Assembly: GCF_000224145.3 (NCBI RefSeq)
Contig: NC_020174.2
Location: forward strand, 4,851,117-4,915,116
Length of the DNA: 64,000 bases
From: Ciona intestinalis
Lineage: Eukaryota > Chordata > Ascidiacea > Phlebobranchia > Cionidae
Direction: 5' to 3'
The notes under the pieces were generated by a model. The model ran no database searches. It saw nothing but the letters and a program-made list of their open reading frames with translations, and had not been told where the DNA came from. Shown one piece after another: positions 13,201 through 28,200 of this stretch (position 1 is its first letter; each line of letters begins with the position of its first letter). Both the position numbers and the translations under genes were made by a program.

Positions 13201-16200
13201 TACTTGGTTTGTTTGATGGTATGCTATAGCTTACACAGCCTTTTATCGCGTACATGAACTTTGCAAGCAGGTGCGCCTTCGCTTGCCAGCTGGTCGCACA
13301 GTGACGAAATGCGGGCGTTTTTACGGCCGCAAAATATGTTAAACACCTTGTGTTTGTGCACCAAAAGGTTCTTAATTTTAGGCTAGTATAAAATTAGACT
13401 AACGCAAAACAATGACAAAAATACCGAGTTAACCATGCTACAGAACATAACAAATAACGGATGTTTAAAGACATTAACATTTCAGTAAAAAATAGCCAAT
13501 TTTGCGTTCACGCACTACAACGTTAGAAAATGAAATTGAGTCCTTGAGAGGTGAAGTGTGGGGAGGCCGCCGTCTTAAGATGAAAGCAACCAACCTTACC
13601 TTGCGTGAGGAAACATTAACCACTGCCAATAATGCAATTACTGCGCTTATATTGGGAGCCGGAAATGTTGCTTTTCAGCTTTAACCGCAGTTTGTTTAAA
13701 CAGCCTCGGCATGGTAAATTAGTTTTTGGAGACTCAACCTTGTGAGACATAGTTTTATGATGTTTGAAGTATAATGTACATGGTTTTGTGGGAGTTTGAA
13801 ATTTTGGCTTCGCGCAAATGACGCTTCGTGGAAAACATGACACATAGGGGAGTGTGTATGAAATCTCATAACTTTTATCTCGGCGTGTATAACGGTCAAC
13901 AACTCGCCCACGCAAATTGACTTGTCGTCTCTTTACAGCCGTTCAATGGTAGCAAAGCGTTCAAACATTCCAGGTAAAACTAGTTTCTGGATTTAATTAA
14001 GGCATGAAATGATTAATTGTCAATAATTAATAGCCATGACCACGCTGACAGTTTGCTTATAATAAATCGGCCAGGTTAGATAACATTGACCTAACTATAT
14101 GACATTTAATATTAATCGCCGTGTGCGAAATATGACTAATGATAAAAGACAACAACTTTACATTTGAAATCCCATTACCTGCAACGCTTTTATAAGACAA
14201 ACATGACAGCGAATATGCAAGATACGATTTTCATCTTAAACGTTTCAACTAAAACCATCTTTAGTAATGTCAGAAGTTAAACCACATTTTCAAAACTAAA
14301 CATTCCGGTCTAATCTAACCATGTAATAATACGCTGTCAATTACTTGATAAAAATAAAGGGAATTCCACGTCAAATGTGCTTTTCTCGTACGAAGATGCA
14401 GCCGCAACTAAAGGCTTATATATCGACTAGAATCGTTAAAAGCACTTGAATAGGCATCGGTTGCTTTCGTATTAAGTATCTTCTTACCCACGAGTCACCT
14501 GGCAGAAGTTTTTCTTTGGCGGAAGCTGATTCAATTACGCATATCTATCTAATGACGTCACGGGCTCAAGTACTATGCGCTAAAAACGCGTTCAAGGCGT
14601 GTTTTAATTGAGATATCGTGACACGCAGTGGGAAATAATGTTTCTAATTATGAGGCGTAAATTTGGCGTGTGAAAGTTACTGCAAATGTATGTTTGTTAC
14701 GAAACATCCGCGCATCCGTCGTAAACAATTCAAACCCGTTGAGCTGTAACGTTTTTCTGGCGCCTAGGGTGGCAATAGACATGAGTATTGCTACAAATAC
14801 ACGATCTCTATGAGTGGAATTATCTCACAATCTGCAGACCTATGACGTACAGGATTCAGGTTCACCAAACATATAGAAGTCGAATGTTTGCACAATGACT
14901 TAAAAGTGGCGGAGTCTGGTTCTCAGCAGATTAATAGCACAAATGCGCCTTAAAAGTAATTGCGAATTTCGTGAATCTGGCCCTGATCTAGTGCTCATGA
15001 AATAGGATGATTTTCGTAACGAAATTACAGTCAGAGCCGTGCTACGAAAATACGTGTGCTACGAAATACGTAATTAACCGACAAAAAAGTCACGAAGAAT
15101 TGAAGAAATGCCATATTAATTACCCTTTTTATTATTTTATAGGCTGTGGTACAAGATTTGAATTCCATTTTTTAATGAGCCAAATCCGACCGACAACAGT
15201 GGTTCAGTTCGCCAGCGTTTGTACAAAACAGAGTACATATTATAGTTTATCCGCTTAGCACAAAACACTATGCGAGTACATCACATGTTTTTACATGGAC
15301 TAAATATGCGCGTTGCTGTTAAACGGATATTCTCGTGTCCGAGTGCTGTTTGCTTAACAGAATCGGTTCCGGTAAATTGGACAAAGTTTACGGAACCGGG
15401 GACGTGCTCCACTGAAGCACAAATGAAACACCGATTAGGAATATTGCCCTAAACTTGCATTTTAACACATTTTGTCCTCAGTTGCTCTATGACTGTGAGC
15501 ACCTGTCCCATATTCCCCAATCACATTTTTTAATAATTAATAAAGCTCTTTTACAGAAATAAAATTATAAAATTTGGTAAATATTCATTGTTTTCCACCA
15601 AATGGGACCCTAAAAAAAAACTCTGAACCACCGTCTTACCCCAACATATTATAAACCTACACTAACTATTGTCACAATTTGCACTTTTCTTACTTAAATC
15701 GATCCTGAATGCAAGAAATAAAACAACAGCCAACATATGCAAACAAAGTTAGATTTGTGACAGCTCTGCCACGTCATAATAATCCTCCTAACTAATTGCT
15801 CCAGTTCTGGATTAATCTTCACGAAATGAACAAACAACGGACAAATCTCCCGCATAAATTTGCCGCGCATACAAGATTAAACTTCGGCGACAAGCTGTTT
15901 AAATAAGTCCTGACACTGACAAGTTACTATTATATATGGGTGAGGTCTTTGTCGGGGACTTGGGATTTATGCCACAGTTGGCCCATTGCCCCAACACCCA
16001 TGCTATTTATGTATTTAGCTCATACGAACACTGTGAATCCGTCATGAACACCATCCACAACTTGGTCTTTATCCTAACAAGTTACTACACCAGCTAAATA
16101 ACATGGCTGTCAGGTTAGCTAACACACTGTAGCTAATATTAAAGCAGTGAACAAATTACACGAATTCCCCGACTACTCTGCCAGATAAAACCAAATGCTT

Positions 16201-19200
16201 CCTCTACCTAAACCTGATAGTGCCAAAGATAATGACTGGAGCTCCATTCCTCGAAATACCTGTCCACACCTCACTTATCGTAGTGAGCACTTATTTCCTG
16301 ACTGAAACTTTAACGAAGCCAGTTTTCGAGCCCAGCTTTCTTTCCAGTCGGCTCGAGGCGAATGCGAAGTCGTCGGCAACAGACAGTGAGTCTGGTTGCT
16401 GTTTTGTAAACTTTCACTTCAGTTCGAAACGATGACATAGTTTTCTGGCGCCACGAATGCCAGTCGGTGCACGCTCACTATTACTTTCTGGGTACGGCCT
16501 GACTTGACGGTTACATCCATTGCAGTAATAGCACCCAGTCTAAGTAGCTCCTTAATTTGATTAGCCGTTTTTAGACGGACGTCAACCGGATTTTGTAGAC
16601 AACATTTATTCCTCGTTACACGAAACAGACCTTTGCTGATGAAGTGCTGCAATACGTTTGACAACCAAACACATATCGGCGTCGATCAGTTATGGCAATG
16701 GTCGACAAGCTTTTTTCGTCAAATGGGCAAAACAATTTTAGCTGCATAATAAAACACAGGTTTTCTGATTAATTTCAATACAAACATGACAGTATATATG
16801 CATGACGGAATTTTCATCTCAAACTTTTCGGTTTAAAACCAAAACCACCTTCGCGCCTAAATTCAAGTCACGTCAGTTTTAAATATTTAGTCGTTGTGGC
16901 GTTTCTAACACAGGAAAACATCTGCACAACATACAATACACCTCATTAAACCATCCCAAAATAGCCCGTCTCGACACCATAACTCGACGTTAATTACACC
17001 TATGTATACTCGTCATAGCTAAAGACTTTTTGTGGTCCCAACCCTTGACGCTTTTGCACGAAACGAGGTACCAGGTTTGTTATCAAAATAGTGGCTTCGT
17101 TGTCTCAAAGGTTCGCTGCCAATGAGTCAGATATTCGTATATCGACTTCAAGGGAGCCTTGACACTGGTAGCTTCCTGTTTACTCCATAGGTGATAGATA
17201 ACAACGGTTTGCAGTCATAGTTGCCCGACCGTGAGCAATAAAATATACACTCGCAAATGACACTTGAGCACACACCGTGGTAGCTGTAAACACTACATTA
17301 CTATGAGTGGATAATTTGCCTTCAAAGCCGCAATAGAACTGTTTACCAACCGGCTAAAAAAAGCCAAAAAACAGCGTCAGCGATTTCACGAAAATAGTCC
17401 AATTGTAATCTAAAAATCGATGATGGAGAATTTCTGTCACTTGTTTGGGGTTGGTTTCTATATAACCAAATAAGTCCATACATGTTTAACAATGCCTTGT
17501 TTTCCGTTCCTACCAATACCAAATACAGGTGAGACGTTTTATGAAATGCGGTTGTTTTTGCCGTACACAAGTCGCGTTCACGACCCGAAGACGTCATATA
17601 ACCGAACCCTAACTCGACCTGTCAATCAAATCCCAACCATTCCAACTGGGTTAGCGGTAAGCCGGGATTTCTTTGGCGAAAATAACAGAGTACATTCGTC
17701 GGCTTAGCGATATTATTAGAAGCTGTAATTTGCGGCGGGCTTGCACCTGTTTGGGGTATTTGTAGAGTTGTACATGGTAGTGCAAGTCGTCACAAGTAGT
17801 TACTTTCCACCATGTTTAACACCCACGGTTCGAACCCTATCACCACCTCGCCTTACTGTGGTGTAGTAGCGCATAAACCACGCATTCCGTGACAATACGC
17901 GGCCGGGCAAGCTTTGAAGTATTTCTCTTTGAAGTCAGTTTGCAGCGATAGAGAAATCAGACTTGTACAAAATAATTCGCCCGACACGTCAAACCTTCTG
18001 CGGGAGCCATTAGCATACTTGGCTTTTAATTTCCGTTACAGCGTAGGAAATTCTAACAAAAGCAGAGAAATTATTTTTATTCCCGTCTCGATAGAAGCCG
18101 TCTCGCTCGGGTGATTCCCTATGACGTATTCGGTCACGCGTGGCCACACCCGCACAAAGCAGCAGAGAATATAACAGAAGGCGTATCAAACTATCTTACT
18201 ACTTGACTTATTATATCGTATCATTGCTTCTTTTGCAGAGACGGATGTTACCATTTAAGAGGCAAAATACAATTCGTTGAACTTGATTTTGTCGGCTACG
18301 TATTATATTATAGCACTTGATCCTGTCTTATTCTCACTACGATTCATGTCACCCCTGGTTCAAGTGTGGGGACAAACACTGAACGATTAAATGGGTGTGG
18401 TGACGCATTTGAATGCAAAGGAATTCTTTTCAAACGATTTTCAATTGAAACTCAATCCTATCTGTCGAAAGATCGCACGATTTCCACGATTACGATGCAA
18501 AACTCGTAAGTGACCTGACGTAACGCGTATACAAATTAAGAGCAGCCTATTCGCATTCTTTGAAGTCCTACATTTGCAATACTATACACATAGCCCCCTG
18601 AGACGGCGCATTAAATTACTGCTAATAAATGCCTTGACACGATACATTATTAACGCATCTGTTCAATAAATAGACGCTAATACTGACAGCAGATAGTGTT
18701 ATAGCAACTTATAGGCAACAACATTTGATTTGTAAGATATCCTGCTAAAATAAAAAAAGCAAAGAAAAGTTAGGAAATTTGACGTTACATATTGTATATA
18801 TATAAAGCGTGTATTAGCACAGTGGTTCCCAAATATTTTTTTAGCGCGACCCAAATTTAGGGTTTTGTGAACATCGCACGAGCCATGTACCCAAGCCCCG
18901 AACATCGAAAAAATAATATTTTTAATGTATGCATTCTATACTATTTAGCACATATATATTCATATACTAGAATATAATGTATTCAAACATTCATACTTTA
19001 TTCACACACATTCAACACATATATATGGTAGTAAACCATGACTATACATACTTGTGGTAGCCCATAGTATTAGTGGCAAATATAATTGACTTAACTTTTG
19101 GTGGTCTTGGGAGAAAAAGCAAATTAGTGGCGGCGCATTAAATGTAAGTACCTATTAACGCATACGTTGTGCGCGAACGAGATTAACGGCTCAGGAATAA

Positions 19201-22200
19201 CGAGAAACACAATGAAAGTTGCTTGTCATTTGTGCGCAAGTAGTAATAATGTACTCAATGAGGATACGGTTATATAATTCTATACATATTATTTGTTTGC
19301 TACCAAAAAGGACGAGAAAAAAGACCATCTTACCCCAACCTACTATATATATATATATATATATATAAATATATAGTTAGTCACGCAAAAGTTGGTCGAA
19401 TCGCAATAACAGTCGTGAGAAGCTGTCATAGTTCTGCCTTCCCATGACGGCTACAGTTTACGTTGCGTTTTCGTACGCTACATACCAATAGCCGTCAAGT
19501 GCGTGTAAACTGAAGGAGGGTTGGGTAACATCCGGTGGCAAATCACCCCCTTAACCATTTGCCGCTCACTGCTAAAGGAAGTTCGTCCTCAAGAATTAAA
19601 TAAGCCGTAAAGATCTTAAGATAACGTAGTTTTGGAAAAAATCGGAAAACTATATTCATTTGCATAAACTGTTATCGAATGCATATGTACATTATCACGA
19701 AAATGTGACCGCGCAAACATAACCAGGTAAAAATACGATCACAAAAGTATAAATAAGCCGTATTAACGTTTTTATATAACGTTGTTAAACCATTGCTGCA
19801 TAAAACTATAGTATCTAATGTTTACATCAAATTAACCATGAAAATATTAACCGCTTATCTGAACTTATTCGATCTACTATATTGACGTTCGTAATGGAAA
19901 ATTCTAAGTACTTCTGTGAACATTATAAGAGCCTGCCATAGTTTCAATACGGTTCGTTTAAGAAACATTATACCAACCTGTGCCTGTATGACCCGACAAG
20001 ACGTAACGGTTCAAGAAATCGGTTTGAAAAACGCCAGTAAGTCAATTGCATTGCAAACACGCGCTTTGATATTCTATCTTACGACATCCTTCATATTAGA
20101 CTTGTTTATTTGGGTTTTCTGCGCTAAATATTTTACTATCAGGACATTTCTAACTCGTTTTGGGCTCTGCTAATATAAAATCGTTAATTTTATTCCGACG
20201 TATCGTCTACCATTCGACAAGATTTCATTAATACAAGAAACGTTTAAACAAAATAAACGTTTTAACCACTTTTACACCATACTTGGTGGTTAAAGTAAGT
20301 ATCTCAACCACCTGCAACTTATAACTAATCTACAAAAAAGATAAAGTCTCGCCAAACGGCGAGCGAAACTTTTGAAAAAACGTGTTTCTACCAGATGAGC
20401 GAAAAATACTATACTTTACTTTACGTTACGCCTGGTAGCAGAAGTAACGGTTTACTTGTAACATGACTTAACTTATAACTGATCTAAAAAATCCGCAATC
20501 AAGATTAAGCAACTTAGCCAGAGTAGCCAGCTGGCTAGCGTTGCAACAATAGCTCTGACTTGAAACTGCCACAGTAACTTTAACGCATTCAGCTGCCTAA
20601 CGATAAACATCGGTGTGTTGTATGCTACCGTATAACAAAGGCTTGTCGTGCCCCGCAGTCTTCTTCGTGGCCCCGAACAATCGCCGAAGTTTGCGGCCGT
20701 CAAAGACACCGTGAGAAGCTGCGCGCACACAAAGCGGGGGCAGAGCTTGGATGGTTTAAACCCCACAATACGGAACTAAGAGACACAAGTAACGCCCGGA
20801 ACAATAGACACGCCAACAAGTTACAAGATAATCTGCTTCCGACCGGAATATCAGTTTGTCACGTGCCTAGCTCAACGAACGAACTGCACACTTCAAAATC
20901 TAAGAATGCTAGAACCGCATGCTATATTTATAATAAGACATTTGGGCGTTTTTACTGAATAACATATTAATTTAAATTTACGCCTATGCGAATATGAAAG
21001 AATTTCCGCGTCAAAAGCTTTCCTAAGAAAAGTAGCTCTAACATAGCGAAACATAAGGAACATCAGTTCATAAGAACTGCCAGGTACCTATTTTAAAGAT
21101 AGCATTTCAATTTAAAAGTGAAACTTTTTCGAAACTTCAGGCATTGCTGCGAACCGAACTCGTCTTGCGAACATTTATTTATGAGGAACTGTGGCCCAAT
21201 AACACTGCTGTACTTCTGTACTTCTGCTACACGGGAACTTGTACGAAAAGGTGCGTTCGTGACGTCATTTTCGATTTCAAACGAGACAAAGTAGACGACA
21301 GGTTAGTAATGGTTTGTGGTCGGTAAACAATTACGTAAGCGGTCGGGTGCAGCTATGACCTCATCAGTTAAAAGACTTGAACTGATAAGAGTTTCCGCTC
21401 TTGATTTATTGTTTGTTTGAAAAAGAAATGAATGACCGAATCTTGACATCACAGATTATAGTTTTAAACAGAAATGTATGAATGAAAATCGTATCTTACA
21501 TATGGGCTGTCATGTTCTATTAAAACTAACCAGAAAACCAATGTTTTATGCACTTTAATAAAGGATTCTAAAAAATACTCATATATTTGTCTGCATGAAT
21601 CGCACTCTGAGTTTGGTAAAAATAAACGATTGGATTTAATTTACTATAGCACTGCGTTCATCACTTACTACAATCAACTTTTTTAACATCATCACCATTT
21701 AAACAGACCCTCTCTGGCTGCAGGAGGAGAGTTTCGCTCTTTGTTCGCATGTTTGGTAAAAAATAAATAACTAGATTTCCTTTCGTTCATCGCCAACTAC
21801 AAATAACCTGATATCTTTCACTCGACCGTTTAATCCTGACATTGCTGACCAATAACAGAACATTCGCGATATCTTAATCCAGCCGTCAATTAAAGGATTC
21901 CAGGGACTACTGACCGGGCCTGAGTAAAGAGCTGACTTAGATAAGAAGCCCTGCTGCTGCTGAACAAAGGAGAAGCAAAAATATAGCTCGGTCCAGTTTT
22001 AAATAATACTTGCGACCGAAATCCCAGCGGGTTACGGATTGCGGAACAGCTTTCTGCGTTGCATTTTTCTGCGGTCAATCACAGGAAACGAGATCGGGAA
22101 TTTACAAGGTCTCGGCGGGATATCAAACGACAATTCCCGGCACAATTGAAATTTGAAACCCCGGCGAATTTCACTGCGAATGTCATTTAGAGATGATTTA

Positions 22201-25200
22201 TCAGAAACATGATCAACTGGAGTCGACATCGCAGTCTATACCACAAACATACATAGAGTACAAGCGACAAATTTCCTTATCTTGCGATCTACTTTGACGT
22301 CAAGTTACGACGAAAATAACAAAATTGGACTCTAGTAGACAACGAATATTATAATGCCAACAATTGATCCAACTGGCGCTGGATTTCATATTGAATACCC
22401 GCATCTTTCTACAATAACGTTCACGCTAAAGCTAGCACGAGTTGAATGAAACAGAACACCAGTGTTATAACGACTGTCGTTGCCTGTCATGCGAGGATAA
22501 AAAAGTTACATTTATTCATTTATTTAACCATTCTTTGCTAACTGTTATCGTAAGCGTGAATGAAATGTTTACCATACAACTACTTCTAACTTACTCTATG
22601 CTAAACTATCCTGCACATCACATAACTAATTCTACAAAGCACATTCATCGTTCAAGCAACCAAAGCGCCATAAGCTGCTTACAAACGCGGTGACCCAACA
22701 GAGCATATGTTCATGAGATTAAACATTACAAGTGCGAAGATAATAAGCTTAGCCGTCTCCTTAGTCCTTGTCCTAGTTCTTGCCACACGTTCTTAGCAAG
22801 ATAGTGCAAATTATGAATCGGTTTAGACTTTAAACTGTATGCCAAAATTTTTTTATTGCAAAATACTGTCAAAGATACAAAACATAACAGAAATCTTTTC
22901 TTATCTCTTAGAATACGATAGCAGCAAAGCGACAGTCGTTAGTAATAAGATACGATACATTCATTATGCTCAAACGTTTTTCGTAAGGTGTGAACCCGAT
23001 TTATTAATCCCATATCAACGCTTCAATTTAAAACAATCCTAAACTTTAAAATCCTTATATTTTGTTTACACCTTTATGCTTACATCTTGTTCTTACCGAT
23101 TTAACTTTGAAATCCTTTTTACATTTCGTCCTCTATACCACGACACAGTATCAGGTTGCAAAGCACATACAATATATCAAGCACGTGCGACAATATTAAG
23201 ACTTATTGAAAAGTGACAGCATTATTATGTTCGAGCCACTTTGTCACGTGTTGTAATCGCCGATCGAATATCAAAGGTAAGCAAGCGACTCTGCCAGGGA
23301 TATCAGGTAATTACAGGATCAAGTAACTTTGTTTACTTTATACTGTGGCCTATGTTACGAAAGGAACATTAAGCTGTAAAGTCCTTCGTGAACGTCGGTA
23401 TGAATTAGGCGGTTTAAAACGGTTTTCATATTACCCAAAAACAAGACAAAGATCACACGTTAATGTTCCAATCGCCCAAATAATCAATGTTTCAGAAACT
23501 TTCCAACAATTACTAAAAACTCGAATCCCAACGTCTTGTAGCTGCAAAGTAAAGCAGCCACCGTATCATAAGATAAGAAGCTTAATGAGGCGGAACTACA
23601 AACGCTTACGGTGGTTAACGTGTGACGTAGGTGTCTGTGTTAAAAATAACCGACTTCGTGTTTTTGTGGATCTGGAAAGCTAGGTAGAAGCAAGATACTG
23701 AGCATATGAAAAACAATAGTGAAAAGTTGTATAGGGTAAGGTCCTGAAAAGTGCACACCATAGTATACCCCAGAGTTGCCCATTACCCCAAAGTTGTATA
23801 TGTACATTCTATTCGATATAGGAGCGATCTTACAACCCAAAGCAAAGCCCGCCAATGACCTGGGATTTCAGCTAAAGTTGCTCATTACCCTAATGATTAA
23901 GCAAGAACGCGTGTGGTTGTATCTCCAGAAAATCTCAAAGACAAACAAAGCTAGGCTTGCACGTCCACTGTTACTTATACACCAACCCCGCATAGATAAG
24001 ATAATTGAATTGCGGGCAAGGATTCCACTGCAAACCAGCCTTAGAGGTTAACCCATGGTGTAGGTATGGTATACACAGTAATCCGGGTTACCCGGCGAAA
24101 GTGTGGGCAAGCGGAAAGAAACAACAAACTAACTAGGCTGGTGGTTAACTTAGATAAGGATTTAAGGACTTTGAATCTTTGTACCCAAAACGAGAAAATC
24201 CGAAAACTTAAAATAACGAATTCTTTTTTTTCAAAGCGCGCAAAATGTGGGGTGACCTATTATGTCTTTAAGCTTAACGGATTTGAATTATAAGTCACGT
24301 ATTAACTCTATTCTGTTAAGAGTTCACAGGGCAAGGCTTTTAATACAGCTTACTCTATCGAAAACCGTAAAATCGAACGCGAACAAATTGCCGGGTCAAA
24401 CATTTGATTTCGTTAAAAGCTTCTTATATCGGTCGATTGCGTCAAAAACGAAGGTCGCCAAATCAAAACAATGAGTTAAAGTAACGTGTAGGTGGATCGT
24501 AACACAATCAACATCGATTTCTTGGATTAAATTAAACCACAGCTCAGGTATAAACCCCCAGAGAGACTGCATTAAAGAAATCGCTCAAATATAGTATATG
24601 GTGAAGGAGACGGGACACCTAAGCACATAATATCCAAATATCCTGATCGAGTTTTAAACAATTAACAACGGTCTATGCGAGTCGTGAAGATACGGTTTTG
24701 AAATTCTTTTAATGTTCTTTGTTTACCAACAAATGGGTCTAGAAAATAGAATGTAGGGTGTCCATTTTACCCCGACCAAATATGTCAACGAACTTGACTT
24801 ACCTAATGGTCGTTCTCGGCTTCGACTTAAACTTCTTACGATTGGGAGGCTGGACCTGAGTCTACTACCACGTGACAAACTGTTATGCCACGTGACCTCG
24901 CTGTCGTTAGGAGATGAAGAGTTATAAGAGCAATCGGCAGCGTAGCTTGCACGGGTTCGAATCCCACCGAAGGAAGGTGCTGGAGTCTGGGTCTGAAATT
25001 AACGAAATTGTAATTAAAAATGCTCATGGAAAATAGTGGCAGACGAGAAAGAATATACAACTAGTTTTACAATCCAGCAAAGCATTCATAAAGTTTGTTT
25101 GTACTTTAACAGCAAAATATCTTTATCGCGGCTTTTTAGGTCAAGCCTAAAACCTTGCGAATCCCCTGGCTTAAATAAGCGAGGAAAGACACGTAGTCGA

Positions 25201-28200
25201 CTGCACGCCAGAAATAACGGTTTGTAAACATTAATTGTTTTCACATTCACTCGATACGCCGGATTGATTCCTTTATAGAAAAACCCAAGGTGTTTGATTC
25301 CATGCGAGGCGGTTCGATTCACGGACGCTGAGGCACTGCCAAACATATAGGAGGATAATAATTCAACTGTTTAGAGACGGCCACACACAAACGCAAGGCG
25401 AAACAGCAGCCAAGATTCGGTAGAATTGTTTGATCTTAAGCAGGGCGCGTTTCCCGCCGAACAACGGACCATAAACAGCTAAAAATAGACCCCTATGTCA
25501 TGGGTTGTATGAGACAACGGAAACGTCCCTGTGATATATTATATGAGCGAAAGTAACTTATTGGCCGCGTGAAGCAAAAGCCGTAATTTAAACTTCGCGG
25601 TTTAATGCTTGAAGTAAGATGGAGCGAACCCGTTTTCGAATTACAACGATATTATATGAAGACTCTCACAAGGATCGTATTGGTAGATATACGATGGCAT
25701 AATCTTTGGTGAAAGTGTTTTCCCAAACAAGTCTGGACTTGATGTTTTAAATACTACAAACTGAGTTTTCAAACTTATAGTTTGAATGAGTATTTTAATA
25801 TCTTCGTTAAAATTAAACAAAAATTGCCTCGCAATTCGTTTAATAGTCTTGTTGGTCGTTATTAAAGTAGATTTTTAAGCTCAACTGGTATATGTAAAAC
25901 GTTAATTTTGTTTTAATGTTATATCGTGTTTGTGTTGTTGTGTCAACCCCTGATGATAAATTGCAAATAAAACGTTGAAAGAAAATTAACGAAAATTCTC
26001 TTCTACATTAGGCCTGGTAGCAAAAGTAACAAGATGTTTGTTTTATATCTGTCTACTTTGTAGCTTAATCGCATAAACCTTAAAGACGGCACGTTTGGAG
26101 ATAAAATGAAAAGAACTTATTCACATTTACAAAATATGCGCAGTATAACGTGTTGAATGCAGTAAGAGGTAATGAGTTTTGGGGAAATCTCAGCGAAACC
26201 AAACTTATCGATTACTCGGGTTACCATTAGCGTGACTTAGAGGGCAAAGGTCAAACTGACTGGTCAACCATAGTGACCCCGTTGGGGATTCGGTCGAATA
26301 TTAGGCGTTTTTTTTCTAAGATTCTTTCTGTCATGAATTTTTGAGTCTGGTCATTATCTAGTGCTCATGAATTTGGACGAATCTTGTAACGAATAACAGG
26401 CAGGATCAAGTGCTTCGAAATACGTAACAAACAAAAATTAAGTTTAATGAATTGTACTCTGTGAGATAAAAAGATTCCGATCTTTAGAGTGCGTGTGTAT
26501 ATCGTGACACGTAACAGTAGTCACACCTGTGGCTCGGTGTCGCCAATTAAACAATAAATAGTTTCAAGTGCTGAGTTGGTATTTCCCATAGTGAAGTATC
26601 GCCTCGCATTCCAATGATTCAACTCTACCATGCGGCGATAATCAGCCACAAGGGAATGAAGGGAAACGTGGGAAAAGCCGCGGTCGCAAACCGAGGCCGA
26701 CTATATTGGCAGCCCCATTAATGGAATTCTAGATATGTATTTCGCGTGCTACAAAGTATCAGGCGCTCCATTGGATTCCATGACACGGAGGTATAATACT
26801 GTGGGGTACGATGGATACCGTTGACACATAATATTCCAGGTATTATAATGTCCCATTAGTTATTACAAAATTGCGAAATTTAATGTTTAGATTTGTATCA
26901 AATATTTCGGAAAGTCTGTCCCAATGGCATTCATTTTACCCTACTTTACTTGCTTTGCCGTTGTAACTATTTCAATAAACCAAACATTAATCAACTTGAT
27001 AACGATCGTTTCAATAAGCCGTACCGGGGATACGGTTTACTAAATTTAAATGATAAATGCGCTCTTTAGCGTTCGTTTAACCCCGTGTTTACGGCCAACT
27101 AACGATGGTGCATTCTTACTCACACTAACGGTATTTCGTGGCCGATAGTATAGAGAATGGTCTCCTGGGGATAATGGTTTAAAATTGCTTGTTTGTGTCC
27201 ATGCTGCAGTCTGCGGCTGGCTTAGAATAATCTCGGTGAATCTTTTGGTGTTAAAGCTAAAATTCACAAAGTAAAGCAGTAGAAATGCGATATGTTTTAC
27301 GAAAATTCTTTACATTCTACGTCGTTCAACGGGGAAATGTTTTAACCTGAAAGTAATAAAATTTAATTGTATATACTGCTCTGACAGGCCTACTAAACTG
27401 GTTTTGTCGAATCATTTCTCTGATTAAGCGACCTGTATACTGTAGGACATCGAATCGTCGGTACGCTGATAAATGCCAGAGCTGATTTATAGTAAAAAGT
27501 ATGAATGAAAAAAAATGTAGAAAAAAAACGCAAACTAATGGTTCAAAATTTATTACAAACACAAAGTGAATCGGTTTGCAAATTTGCGATATAGTGCCTT
27601 TGTAAACAAAAGCGGTATAAAACCACTTAAAGTTATATTGAGATAAGTCGTCAGTGTGGTAATTTACTACTTTATTTATATGGTTGGCAAACAGGAATAT
27701 CGTATTTTTCGTAAGATTTACGGTGTGTTGACTTTGCCATATCGAAGCTATTTTCAAGGAGGGCTCACAATTTAAACCAACGATGGAGTGTACATAGTAA
27801 TCTTTAAGAGCGCGGCGGCAAATTTCTATAAACTTGTGATCTCAAAACGCAATCGACGGTTACTGTGATATTTCTTTTTTTCGTTGCACCAGATCCTTAA
27901 TGTATTTCATTTTCTTTTACACAAGAATCGTTCAACTCTATGAGCACTAGATCATTGAAGAAGAACTGGAGATCACCAAACAATATAGGCGTTGATCAAC
28001 GGTAAGTATAGGTTAGTGCTATTTATTTGCTTTGACAAGGCGCTAACCGAGAGTTACGTGGCTGCTGTTTACACACTTTGTGGTGTGACTCACATAGAAT
28101 TCGAGGACAAGGATCGCACTGTTTCCATTGCGTGGGTAAATAAACTTGGTTACGATCAATCATAGAAAGGAATACTGATGGGTTATGACATATGTAACAG

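Larger units (their letters stand above)
12857..22105 (-). other. 9.2-kb SKT-gene intron, no supported gene
   Basis: Unique AT-rich sequence with fragments of families 1, 3 and 5. One minus-strand ORF (16664-16419, 81 codons) has an acceptor-like TTGCAG near its start but its frame cannot join the flanking exons. No other coding signal is persuasive. Confidence 0.6.

Noticed and set aside
13502..13684. 60-codon plus ORF with a heptad-like start
   Set aside because: On the wrong strand for the host gene, short, no flanking exons, no homologue recognised.
20473..20766. 97-codon minus ORF in a GC-richer patch
   Set aside because: Hydrophobic/Arg mix without recognisable domain; no splice sites compatible with the host gene.
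23345..24474. Cluster of plus-strand ORFs of 70-112 codons
   Set aside because: Frames change, starts are mostly non-ATG, composition is Lys/Arg-biased without pattern, and part overlaps family 3 repeats.
24940..24985. tRNA-like B box (GGTTCGAATCCCACC)
   Set aside because: No matching A box or cloverleaf stems; the same holds for B-box-like sequences near 17827 and 25300. Possibly tRNA-derived repeat debris.
27100..27240. Candidate extra SKT exon with a strong GTGAGT donor
   Set aside because: Phase 0 in and out, but the exon at 22106-22235 already satisfies both neighbours and the peptide is not family-like.
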